NCBI GenBank assembly: GCA_033762375.1
Contig: JANRLQ010000097.1
Location: forward strand, 62,001 to 126,000
Length of the DNA stretch: 64,000 nucleotides
Reading direction: 5' to 3'
Source of the DNA: RDXT01 sp033762375
GTDB taxonomy: Bacteria > Bacteroidota > Bacteroidia > J057
Shown: piece after piece, positions 25,875 to 33,200 of the stretch
How the letters are laid out: each line of letters opens with the position of its first letter
Numbering within the stretch: position 1 is the stretch's first letter
Translations under genes and position numbers: made by a program
Notes under the pieces: generated by a model
What the model saw: the letters and a program-made list of their open reading frames with translations, nothing else
Databases searched by the model: none
What the model was told of the DNA's origin: nothing

Positions 25875-26501
25875 ATGAACCGATTAAGCGTAGATAGCTA
25901 CCTCACAGAGGGCTGCGGACGCTGCCCGCTGGGTGGCACCCCTGACTGCAAGGTCCATGCCTGGCCCCGCGAACTCCAGGCTCTCCGGACCCTGGTACTG
26001 TCCTGCGGGCTGACCGAAGAGATGAAGTGGGGGGTGCCCTGTTATACGTTTCAGGATGCTAATGTGTTGACTGTGAGTGCCTTAAAAGAATATGCTTCGC
26101 TCAGTTTTTTCAAAGGTGCCCTGCTGGCAGATCCCCATCATCTCCTGACCAAACCCGGCGAGAACTCCCAGGCTGTGCGCCTGATCCGGTTTACCCAGGT
26201 CCGAGAGATCATGACGCTGGAGCCTGTCCTGCGGGCCTATATTTTTGAGGCCATAGAGGTGGAACGTATGGGCCTGAAAGTAGATTTTAAGGCTAAAAAC
26301 GAACTCGAACTCCCTGCCGAACTCCAGCAGAAACTGGAAGACGACCCCGTCTTAAAGGCTGCCTTTGAGGCCCTCACCCCGGGTCGGCAACGGGGATATG
26401 TATTGTTTATCTCCGCACCCAAACAGTCCGCTACCCGCTCCACCCGTGTCGAAAAATGTGTACCCAACATCCTCGCCGGCAAGGGGTATCAGGATCGGTA
26501 G
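25875..26501 (+). CDS. YdeI/OmpD-associated family protein (DUF1801-like)
   Basis: 208 residues. The N-terminal part has the DUF1801 look (LVLSCGLTEEMKWGVPCYTF ... NVLTVSALKEYASLSFFKGALL) and the C-terminal part the YdeI bacteriocin-protection pattern (ELPAELQQKLEDDPVLKAAFEALTPGRQRGYVLFISAPKQSATRSTRVEKC). Both are small cytoplasmic domains of unclear biochemistry, linked in some bacteria to stress or antimicrobial-peptide tolerance. ATGs at 25869 and 25875 are both possible; the longer open frame from 25746 is unlikely because it is low-quality coding sequence. Confidence 0.82.
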   Translation: MNRLSVDSYLTEGCGRCPLGGTPDCKVHAWPRELQALRTLVLSCGLTEEMKWGVPCYTFQDANVLTVSALKEYASLSFFKGALLADPHHLLTKPGENSQAVRLIRFTQVREIMTLEPVLRAYIFEAIEVERMGLKVDFKAKNELELPAELQQKLEDDPVLKAAFEALTPGRQRGYVLFISAPKQSATRSTRVEKCVPNILAGKGYQDR

Positions 26502-26662
26502 GCGGAGAATGGTATGATCTATGCCAGCATCCTGCGTGGTGATAGTATTTGTGGGTGAGTATTTTTGAATGTGGGGTTGTCAGGTTGGCAGGAAGGTTGT
26601 ATTATTGTGTTGAGGGGTGTTTTGGTGTCTAAATATTTAAAAACACACAGTTGTCCGAACAA

Positions 26663-26953
26663 ATGCAAACCAAAAATGAGATACTGACGACCCTAAAAGC
26701 GTTGAAACCAACGCTTTATAAAGATTTTGCTGTCAAAGAAATTGGATTATTTGGCTCTTTTTCGGACGAAACGCAATCTGCAGACAGCGATATTGATATT
26801 TTGGTTGAATTAGAGAGGCCAATCGGGTGGAAATTTTTCTCTCTTGAAATATACCTGGAGAAAATATTTAACAGAAAGATTGACCTGGTAACAAAAAATT
26901 CCTTGAAAGGTCCCATAAAACAAAAAATACTCAACCAGGTTAATTTTGTATAG
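26663..26953 (+). CDS. MntA-like nucleotidyltransferase antitoxin
   Basis: 96-residue minimal nucleotidyltransferase. The signature GSFSDETQSADSDIDILVEL (about residues 30-49) contains the G-S and the D-x-D metal ligands. In MntA/HepT systems this enzyme AMPylates the HEPN toxin and silences it (established for the family). It is followed directly by the HEPN gene. Both are far more AT-rich than their neighbours, which suggests recent transfer. Confidence 0.88.
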   Translation: MQTKNEILTTLKALKPTLYKDFAVKEIGLFGSFSDETQSADSDIDILVELERPIGWKFFSLEIYLEKIFNRKIDLVTKNSLKGPIKQKILNQVNFV

Positions 26954-26954
26954 G

Positions 26955-27320
26955 TTGAAAAAGGGAGAACGCATATACACAATGTACCTTGAGGACCTTT
27001 TAATGGCCATAAATCGTATTGTTGAATATATTGATGGGCTTTCTTTTGAGGATTTTAAGAAGGATTATAAAACAACAGATGCTGTAATCCGAAATTTTGA
27101 AATAATGGGTGAGGCTGCTAAAAATGTACCTTTAACCGTAAGAGAAAAATATCCTGATATACCCTGGACAGAAATGTACCTGATGAGAAATAAAATTTCA
27201 CATGAATATTTTGGTATTGATTATGAAATAATCTGGGATGTAGCTACAAAGTACTTGCCTGAAAATAAAAAGCAAGTAGAGGAAATTTTGACGATCGAAT
27301 TAAAAAATATCAATACATAA
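26955..27320 (+). CDS. HepT-like HEPN ribonuclease toxin (DUF86)
   Basis: About 121 residues, all-helical HEPN/DUF86 protein. The RNase motif Rx4HxY is intact as RNKISHEY, and the family blocks AVIRNFEIMGEAAKNVP and YPDIPWTEMYLMRNKI are clear. The start is uncertain: a TTG at 26955 right after the mntA stop gives a family-like N terminus (KKGERIYTMYLEDL); the first ATG is at 26982. It would cleave RNA when not modified by MntA. Confidence 0.87.
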   Translation: MKKGERIYTMYLEDLLMAINRIVEYIDGLSFEDFKKDYKTTDAVIRNFEIMGEAAKNVPLTVREKYPDIPWTEMYLMRNKISHEYFGIDYEIIWDVATKYLPENKKQVEEILTIELKNINT

Positions 27321-27369
27321 GCGATGGTTATCCTGATGGGGCTGAGTAGAGCCAAGCCACGCAGTATTT

Positions 27370-27405
27370 CAGGTTTAAACCGGGCACTAATCGCCCATTA
27401 ACCTG
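27370..27405. terminator. Hairpin between hepT and convergent cytochrome gene
   Basis: CAGGTT pairs with AACCTG at the ends, and GGGC with GCCC inside. There is no T run. It lies between two convergent genes and may serve both. Confidence 0.35.
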
Positions 27406-27451
27406 AGGCTGCAAGCATGCATCTCTAGTCATTCCCGCATCACAAAGCTCC

Positions 27452-28786
27452 CTACCGCCTGAGCGCCGATCCGCTCCGCTGCTCATCGCCGGGCCAGTAG
27501 GGCAGGTACTGGACGACCAGCCGCATCATCTCATCTGAGTCATCCATGGCCCGCTCAAAAAACACATCCTGCGGGGGGGAGTTGGGGTTGTCGTAGTTGC
27601 GGTCGGTATTGTCAAAAGTCCCCTCGACCCGGAGCACACTGCCCGCCGGGACATGGATCAGTTTGTCAAACGCATAAAACTCCTGCCAGTCAAAGTCCCA
27701 GCGGGGTACCTCCACGAGGGGGACGGTATCCTGACCCGGGAGGATCAGGTAGGCTTTGATATACGTGCCGAGCCGGTGCATGTGGGGGTTGATGCTGAGG
27801 AGCGAGACCTCATCCTTAAACTTGACATTGATATGGTGGTGTACGACGGAGTCGGCGGGAATGATCCAGTCTCCGGTCACGGTCTTGCGCGGCGCAAACG
27901 CCGCAAACAGCACCGGCCGCAGGACCGGGCCCTGGTTGAAGTACAGGTGGAGCCGGGACTGGTCGGTGGTGTCTACCGGGGTAGGGGCGTAGTGCAGGTT
28001 GCGGATGATGAGTACCCCCCGTTTGGGCAGGTAAAAACCACTCTCCTCCGGGAATACCTGGGGCGAAACACCCGGGAGCCACCCGCTGTGAAAGGTTTCC
28101 ACCGGCAGATTGCCCTGGTCATCCACCAGCCCGAAGTATGCATAGTCGTGTGCATCATCCACGTACTGGCTGTCGCCGTAGACAAAATAATCCGGTCCCT
28201 CATATATGTCAGCCCCGGGACTGACCGCCAGCACCTGGTAGCTGGCATGGTGGACGAGTTGTTTGTTGCCGGGGATAAACTCAATGGCCCGCACGAAGGT
28301 ATCCCGCTCGATTTCGTAGGGGATTTTGTAGCAGATATACGTCTGCCGGTTGTTGCCGGGGATCTGAAACGGCTCCCGCATGGAGACGACGAGGTCAGGT
28401 TGATCCGCGAGCTGAGAACCAGCCGGGAATACCGGCACCGGAGGGGTGGCGGCCCGGTTGCCTTCGGGCGCGCCTGCGGCTACCCACCGTGTGATGGCCT
28501 CAACCTGTGCCGGGGGCAGGATGCGCTCATTGGCAAAATGCCGGAAGCCGGGATTGGCTTTCCACGGGGGCATATACCCGATCTCCGTCACATGTGCGAT
28601 AAATCCGGCCCGGCGTGAGACCTCCTCATAGGTCGTGAGCGGAAAAGGGGCATACCCGTCAGGGCGGTGACAGGGGGTGCAATGCTCAAATATGATCGGT
28701 GCGATATGGGAGGCGAAGGTAATGTCCTGTGTATAAGCTTGGTAGGGTGTCCCGATCCAGGTCGCCAACCAATAAAAAAGGGGCAT
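27452..28786 (-). CDS. Cytochrome c / copper type II monooxygenase-like fusion protein
   Basis: 444 residues, exported (N-terminal hydrophobic segment, then YTQDITF). The first 110 residues are a mono-heme cytochrome c with CTPCH and a distal Met in GYMPPWKAN. The rest resembles the two-domain copper-binding fold of peptidylglycine/dopamine monooxygenases: HHASY, LHYAP, HHHINVKF, NPHMHRLG and a late DDSDEM supply His/Met ligands of the right kind. A secreted redox enzyme with its own electron-entry domain is likely; the substrate is unknown. The start at 28786 is chosen over an upstream open stretch because it precedes the signal segment. Confidence 0.75.
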   Translation of the reverse strand: MPLFYWLATWIGTPYQAYTQDITFASHIAPIIFEHCTPCHRPDGYAPFPLTTYEEVSRRAGFIAHVTEIGYMPPWKANPGFRHFANERILPPAQVEAITRWVAAGAPEGNRAATPPVPVFPAGSQLADQPDLVVSMREPFQIPGNNRQTYICYKIPYEIERDTFVRAIEFIPGNKQLVHHASYQVLAVSPGADIYEGPDYFVYGDSQYVDDAHDYAYFGLVDDQGNLPVETFHSGWLPGVSPQVFPEESGFYLPKRGVLIIRNLHYAPTPVDTTDQSRLHLYFNQGPVLRPVLFAAFAPRKTVTGDWIIPADSVVHHHINVKFKDEVSLLSINPHMHRLGTYIKAYLILPGQDTVPLVEVPRWDFDWQEFYAFDKLIHVPAGSVLRVEGTFDNTDRNYDNPNSPPQDVFFERAMDDSDEMMRLVVQYLPYWPGDEQRSGSALRR

Positions 28787-28794
28787 GAGGCCCC
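28774..28794 (-). promoter_or_regulatory. Terminator-like hairpin over the start codon of the cytochrome fusion gene
   Basis: On the minus strand GGGGC - CTCAT - GCCCC followed by six T residues covers the ATG at 28786. The form is that of an intrinsic terminator or a start-codon-masking hairpin. Confidence 0.4.
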
Positions 28795-29005
28795 TCTTCT
28801 TTGTCCTTAACCAAAACCTAAACGTATGCACAGATGCGAATGCATCCCTACTACTACGGATGCAAAAATAAACATGCACATGCTGTACCATATTATCAAC
28901 GGGTTAATTTTCAGTTAAGAAAAAATGGTAAATGGCTGATTTTGAGGCCTCTAATGTACATTTTTTCGTTCAGACTGCCTAATAACCGGGATAAATAGAT
29001 CTGCC

Positions 29006-29031
29006 TTGGATGGATTTTTCTGCTAGTTTTG
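29006..29031 (+). promoter_or_regulatory. Promoter of the CAT-like gene
   Basis: TAGTTTTG at 29024-29031 matches TAnnTTTG exactly; TTG at 29006-29008 is a possible -33 element at a short spacing of 15. Being downstream of the frame's first ATG (29010), it supports the starts at 29052 or 29061. Confidence 0.5.
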
Positions 29032-29060
29032 GGACTTGTCGTTCAACAAAAATGGTGGGT

Positions 29061-29687
29061 ATGTACACATGGCTGGATACAGATACCTGGTACCGCAGGC
29101 AGCAGTATGAGTTTTTCAGGCAGTATGAGATGCCTTTTTTTAACATGACGAGCTTGGTGGATGTGACCCGGCTCCGGGCACGGTCTGCGGCTGAGGGGAG
29201 TTCATTTTTTTTGCTGAGTCTTCATGCCTCCTTGCAGGCCGCCCAGGAGATCGAGCCATTCCGGTACCGGATCGAGGGAGACCGGGTAGTGGTGTACGAA
29301 GTCATACACGCCGGCTCTACCATTTTGCATGAGGATCAGTCATTTGGGTTTTGTTATTTTCCGTATGAGGCTGATGCTGAAGCGTTTTGTGCAGCGGGCG
29401 TGCGCCGTATTGCGGTCCAGCAGGCACATCGCCACCTGGATCCCCATCTGGGCCAGCAGGATATTATTCACTACTCGGTGATCCCGTGGATACACTTCAG
29501 CAGTTTCCAGCATGCACGGCGGCTTGGGAAAGACGACAGCATCCCCAAGATTGTGTTTGGGCAGTACCAGCGGGATCCAGCGGGGCGGTACATGATGCCG
29601 GTATCCGTGGAGGTACACCACGCCTTGGCGGACGGGCTGCATGTAGGGCAATATCTGGCGCGGTTTCAGGCGCTGCTGGACGTGTAG
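29061..29687 (+). CDS. Chloramphenicol acetyltransferase-like acyltransferase
   Basis: 208 residues of the CAT type A fold. The catalytic block VSVEVHHALADGLHVGQY contains the HHxxxDG motif with its active-site His (about residue 188); the N-terminal YEFFRQYEMPFFNMTSLVDV and the FSSFQHARRLGKDDSIPKIVFGQY block are typical for CAT. Such enzymes move acetyl from acetyl-CoA to a hydroxyl group. The natural substrate may not be chloramphenicol; chromosomal Bacteroidota relatives are often only annotated as CatA-like. The promoter at 29024 favours a start at 29052 or 29061. Confidence 0.88.
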   Translation: MYTWLDTDTWYRRQQYEFFRQYEMPFFNMTSLVDVTRLRARSAAEGSSFFLLSLHASLQAAQEIEPFRYRIEGDRVVVYEVIHAGSTILHEDQSFGFCYFPYEADAEAFCAAGVRRIAVQQAHRHLDPHLGQQDIIHYSVIPWIHFSSFQHARRLGKDDSIPKIVFGQYQRDPAGRYMMPVSVEVHHALADGLHVGQYLARFQALLDV

Positions 29688-29708
29688 GGAACGCGGCAAT
29701 TCAGGCAG

Positions 29709-29832
29709 TTCACGCAAAGCAAAGGCACGGCTCAGTTTTTCTTGGCGATCTCCGCGGCATTTCCTCTGCGGTCTTTGCGTGAAAAAAAACAGGCGATTCG
29801 GCCTTTTTCTCCTGCTGCGATCGTTGCGTGAA
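29709..29832. repeat. Degenerate CGCAAAG-type inverted repeat
   Basis: TTCACGCAAAG at 29709-29719 is matched in inverse by CTTTGCGTGAA at 29773-29783, and a third partial arm, GTTGCGTGAA, ends at 29832. Between them the sequence has further short CGC-rich pieces. It resembles dispersed palindromic repeats (GCAAAG/CTTTGC) seen in many environmental bacteria. No gene is inside. Confidence 0.55.
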
Positions 29833-29854
29833 AAACAGCACGATATTTCAGGGC

Positions 29855-29887
29855 AAAAAAAAACGCCTATGTCGACACATACGCGTT
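29855..29887 (-). terminator. Intrinsic terminator on the minus strand
   Basis: AACGC-x-TATGT pairs with ACATA-x-GCGTT (10 bp, one mismatch, loop CGAC), with an eight-base A run on its left, i.e. a T run for minus-strand RNA. It would end the lipoprotein transcript 150 bases downstream of that gene. Confidence 0.6.
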
Positions 29888-30039
29888 GTTTCCGGGACGG
29901 AAAAAATGGTTTTCAGGTGGACTCGCTTGCAGAGAGGTCAGAAAAAGTGCTGTAGGGCGTTTTTACACCTATACAACGTATGGATCTGCCGGTAAGTATA
30001 TCGGGTGTATGTTTTTTTCGCCAATTGTCAGGACAGCGC

Positions 30040-30504
30040 CTATCGCCTGATGCCCAGCTTGCTCATAAATGCGTCAAACTCCCGTACGTACCCGTCGTTG
30101 TAACTGATCCGGTTCCGGAAAATCGGCTCCAGTTCGCGCAGGGTTTTGCTGTAGGGCTGGACATTCAGCACGGCGATAAACTCCATGAGGTCATCGTCAT
30201 TGGTGTGATTGACCCAGCCATCAAACTCATCGCTGATCTGGCGCAGGGCAAAATCATTGTCCGCCGCAAATTTCCGGATCAACTCCATCGCCTGGTCATC
30301 GCCGGGGGTAGATACGGCTTCCTGGAGGAGCATGGCTGTTTTTTCGGCGAGTTTGAGGTATTTTTTCTGAACATCCAGGCTGGAAGCAGCCCAGGTATCG
30401 AGCTCGGTGCGGGACTGGGCGCTGAGGGCCCCTTGCCGGGGATCCCAGCAGGCTGACAGGAAGAGCAGCGACAGGCCCAGGCCCATCAAGCATATATACC
30501 GCAT
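30040..30504 (-). CDS. Putative lipoprotein of unknown function
   Basis: 154 residues. The N terminus MRYICLMGLGLSLLFLSAC ends in a lipobox (LSAC), so the protein is probably a lipid-anchored envelope protein. The remainder is predicted mostly helical and charged (LDVQKKYLKLAEKTAMLLQEA, MELIRKFAADNDFALRQISDEFDGW). I do not recognise a family. Divergent from the cyclophilin gene. The start at 30504 is set by the lipoprotein signal; an upstream in-frame ATG at 30591 would overlap the divergent promoter region. Confidence 0.72.
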   Translation of the reverse strand: MRYICLMGLGLSLLFLSACWDPRQGALSAQSRTELDTWAASSLDVQKKYLKLAEKTAMLLQEAVSTPGDDQAMELIRKFAADNDFALRQISDEFDGWVNHTNDDDLMEFIAVLNVQPYSKTLRELEPIFRNRISYNDGYVREFDAFMSKLGIRR

Positions 30505-30597
30505 AATCTTACCACGATTGGAAGCCGAAAGATACAATTTTGCTTGATTCTTAGGTATCTCTTGCTGTAATTCACCGCCTCTTATGTGCATTTAAAC

Positions 30598-31245
30598 ATG
30601 AAAAATCTGATTTTCAAACTCTTAGCATTGTCACTGCTCATGAACCTTGATCCCGAAACCCTCGATGCCCAGAACGGCAAAAAAGATGTCGTAGTCACGA
30701 TCAGCACCTCCTTTGGGGAAATGACGGTGATTTTGTACGACGAAACTCCCAAACACAAGGCCAATTTTTTGAAGCTGGTCGAAGAGGGATTTTATGACAG
30801 CACGGCATTTCACCGGGTGATCCAGAACTTTATGATCCAGGGAGGTGACCCTTACAGCAAGGCTGGTGGTACCGGTGGTCCGGTCGGCACAGGGGGTCCC
30901 GGATACACCGTGGATGCTGAGTTTGTGCCGGGTATCACCCATGTCAAGGGGGCCCTGGCCGCAGCCCGTCAGGGAGACCAGGTCAATCCCAAACGTGCTT
31001 CCAGCGGGAGCCAGTTTTATATCGTACACAGCGAGGCGGGGTGCCGTGGCCTTAATGGGCAATACACCGTGTTTGGCCGGGTAGTCAAGGGCCTGGAAGT
31101 TGTGGACGCGATTGCCACCCAGCCTACCAACCGGAGCCGGGGAGATCAGCCTGTCACGCCGATTTATATGACCATGACGGCCGAAAAAATGAGCCGCAAA
31201 AAGATCGAGAAAGAATTTGGATACCAGTATCCGGAAGAGAAGTAA
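30598..31245 (+). CDS. Exported peptidyl-prolyl cis-trans isomerase, cyclophilin type
   Basis: 215 residues. A signal peptide (NLIFKLLALSLLMNLDPETLDA) precedes a complete cyclophilin domain: FHRVIQNFMIQGGDP holds the catalytic Arg and the Phe/Met/Gln pocket, then SSGSQFYIV and LNGQYTVFGRV. It speeds up proline isomerisation during folding of exported proteins. The position of Trp121 of human CypA is replaced by Leu (RGLNGQY), as in many bacterial forms, so cyclosporin binding would be weak (family knowledge). Followed by a strong terminator. Confidence 0.93.
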   Translation: MKNLIFKLLALSLLMNLDPETLDAQNGKKDVVVTISTSFGEMTVILYDETPKHKANFLKLVEEGFYDSTAFHRVIQNFMIQGGDPYSKAGGTGGPVGTGGPGYTVDAEFVPGITHVKGALAAARQGDQVNPKRASSGSQFYIVHSEAGCRGLNGQYTVFGRVVKGLEVVDAIATQPTNRSRGDQPVTPIYMTMTAEKMSRKKIEKEFGYQYPEEK

Positions 31246-31265
31246 CCAAAACGCACGCACAGTGC

Positions 31266-31298
31266 CGGGGCCAGACATGTGCTGGCCCCGTTTTTTTT
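31266..31298 (+). terminator. Rho-independent terminator of the cyclophilin gene
   Basis: A perfect 9-bp stem CGGGGCCAG / CTGGCCCCG with a 7-base loop is followed by eight T residues. The T run overlaps the stop codon of the convergent esterase gene. Confidence 0.9.
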
Positions 31299-32664
31299 AT
31301 TCCCGCATCAGCCGTGTGGTATATACCCGGTTGCCTGCCTGGAGCCGGATCGTATAAATGCCCGCAGGAAGCTCAGGCAGCCGGACCTGGGTTTGTCCTG
31401 CGGACAAGGTGTCCTGCATCCATACACGTCCGGCAGCATCATAGAGGGTCATCGCTGCCACGACCGGGACCTGTACCTCCAGAGAGGTCCCCACCGGATT
31501 GGGATATACATGTACCCCCGCCAGCGGCTCGGAAACAGCGGTCGAGGGATTTTGGTATAAAAACAGATAGGCATCTTCAAACTCCCGCTTCCAGAACCAT
31601 TCGCTGTGTTGCCCGTCCGCCACGACCCGCAGGCGGAGATCAGCCGGCTGAAATCCATTGGCGCTGAGGGTGTCCCGCATCCGGGTATTGTTGGCGGCCA
31701 CAGAGGCGGGTTCCTGCCCGCCTGCCAGCAGGTATGCCCGCGCGGGCGCCTGATAGGGGGCGCTGCCCGCATACGTATATACAGAGTCGCTAAACCAAAA
31801 CGACGGCGACAAGATGCCCCCCTTGCTAAATACCCCCGGATACCGCAACATCGCATACAGGCTGATCAGCCCGCCCATGCTGCTGCCCATGATCCCTGTA
31901 TGCTCACGCGCTGGCAGGGTGCGAAAGACGCTGTCAATGTGTGGCTTGAGGGTCTGCGCGATAAAATCCACGTAGGCTTCCCCATCTCCTCCGCCGTACT
32001 GGATATTTACCCAGGGACTGTATTCATCCAGCCGGCTGCCCCCGCCGTTGTCTATCGCGACGACAATAATACCCGGATCGCCCGCGGCCTCCAGCCGGGT
32101 CAGGGTTTCATCCACCTCCCACTCACCGCTGAAAGAAGTATAGGCGTCAAACACGTTTTGCCCGTCGTGCATATACAACACCGGGTACCGGGTTGTGCTG
32201 CTGGCATATCCCCCCGGGAGATAGACCCAGATCCGGCGGGTCGTGCCGAGCTGTGGCATATAAAAGGCCGTCTGATAGACCTGTACATGGTCATTGGCAG
32301 TGGTATTGCCTCCGCTGAGGCCCTCCCAACCGTCTATCTGTACCCGCACAGTATCACCGTTTCCATAGACATAGGTACGGTTTGGGCGGAAGGCACCCTG
32401 GGTGGTGCCTTCGACAGTAGCCCAGCTCCCCCGTGTAAACTTATACTCCAGGGTGCCGCTGCCGGCCGGGACCGTGTAGGTCCAGTCGCCGTTGGGCAAG
32501 CTGGTCATGGGGGTAGCGCCGGGATTCCAGCCATTGAAGTTGCCAGCCGCATATATAGTCGCGCCTGCGGGGGTAGTAGCCGGAACCTGGGTGACCACCA
32601 GGGTGATCTGCGCCTGGGCCGTGGCAAGCGCCCACATAAACAAGCTCGTGTAGATCAGTCGCAT
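31297..32664 (-). CDS. T9SS-exported esterase with N-terminal starch-binding-like domain
   Basis: 455 residues. Signal peptide (MRLIYTSLFMWALATAQA), a CBM20/48-like beta domain of about 90 residues (TIYAAGNFNGWNPG, GTLEYKFTRGSW), then a putative esterase of the esterase D/enterochelin-esterase type: RYPVLYMHDGQNVFD, nucleophile elbow GSSMGG, and a late His in VADGQHSEWFW. The last 75 residues from VYPNPVGTSLEVQ are a T9SS type A sorting domain. Likely a surface-bound or released hydrolase of ester bonds in plant or storage polysaccharide derivatives (inference). Confidence 0.85.
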   Translation of the reverse strand: MRLIYTSLFMWALATAQAQITLVVTQVPATTPAGATIYAAGNFNGWNPGATPMTSLPNGDWTYTVPAGSGTLEYKFTRGSWATVEGTTQGAFRPNRTYVYGNGDTVRVQIDGWEGLSGGNTTANDHVQVYQTAFYMPQLGTTRRIWVYLPGGYASSTTRYPVLYMHDGQNVFDAYTSFSGEWEVDETLTRLEAAGDPGIIVVAIDNGGGSRLDEYSPWVNIQYGGGDGEAYVDFIAQTLKPHIDSVFRTLPAREHTGIMGSSMGGLISLYAMLRYPGVFSKGGILSPSFWFSDSVYTYAGSAPYQAPARAYLLAGGQEPASVAANNTRMRDTLSANGFQPADLRLRVVADGQHSEWFWKREFEDAYLFLYQNPSTAVSEPLAGVHVYPNPVGTSLEVQVPVVAAMTLYDAAGRVWMQDTLSAGQTQVRLPELPAGIYTIRLQAGNRVYTTRLMRE

Positions 32665-32681
32665 AGGAATGGAATGAGCAA

Positions 32682-32711
32682 CAAAGGTACACGCTCCGGG
32701 GGGATTGACAA
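32682..32711 (-). promoter_or_regulatory. Promoter of the T9SS esterase
   Basis: On the minus strand: TTG (32711-32709), 19 bases, TACCTTTG (32689-32682), an exact -33/-7 match. The start codon lies 17 bases after the -7 element, confirming the 32664 start. Confidence 0.65.
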
Positions 32712-32770
32712 GGATGAAATGTGTGGCACTACCGCTTAGGCGCGGAGCCGGGTATAAAACGGGAATGGCT

Positions 32771-32796
32771 AAAATTTCGTTTCGCAACGAAATTTT
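32771..32796. promoter_or_regulatory. Palindromic operator upstream of blaI-like gene
   Basis: Perfect 11-bp arms AAAATTTCGTT / AACGAAATTTT with a TCGC centre. Further TTTCGTT half-sites follow at 32794-32800 and 32813-32819. A candidate promoter (TTG 32799, TATACTTG 32820-32827) overlaps the last copies. This is where the BlaI-type repressor would bind its own promoter (inference). Confidence 0.6.
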
Positions 32797-32831
32797 CGTT
32801 GAATATAAAAATATTTCGTTATACTTGCGGC

Positions 32832-33200
32832 ATGGAATCTCTCAATGCCAAAGAAGAACAAGTGATGCAGTTGATCTGGAAGCGCAAAAAGGCGCTTGTC
32901 AGTGACCTGCTGGAGGATTTTGACGATCCCAAGCCCCCCCAATCTACCCTTTCGTCCATTGTGCGAAAGCTGGAGGAAATGGGTTATCTGGGCCACAAAG
33001 CCTATGGTCGTACCCACGAGTACTTCCCGCTGATCTCCAAAGGGGCCTATAAAAAAATGAAGTTTGAGCGCATGATTGCCGATTACTTCGAAGGGTCTTA
33101 TCAGGAAGTAGTGTCCTTTATGCTACAGGAGCAGGCACTCAGCGCGGAGGAGTTGGCCCGTATCCAGCAAATGATCGGGGAGGAGGAGGAAAAGACATGA
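32832..33200 (+). CDS. BlaI/MecI-family transcriptional repressor
   Basis: 122 residues. Winged-helix DNA-binding part (LNAKEEQVMQLIWKRKKALVSDLLE ... STLSSIVRKLEEMGYL) and a helical dimerisation tail with the protease-sensitive region near the end of the wing. The family represses its own operon and is released when the paired M56 protease acts. The gene overlaps the protease gene by four bases. The ATG at 32832 lies only five bases after the candidate -7 element, so the transcript may have almost no leader. Confidence 0.92.
   Translation: MESLNAKEEQVMQLIWKRKKALVSDLLEDFDDPKPPQSTLSSIVRKLEEMGYLGHKAYGRTHEYFPLISKGAYKKMKFERMIADYFEGSYQEVVSFMLQEQALSAEELARIQQMIGEEEEKT

Noticed and set aside
26651..26662. 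TTG start of the nucleotidyltransferase gene
   Set aside because: The ATG at 26663 gives a normal family N terminus with a standard start codon.
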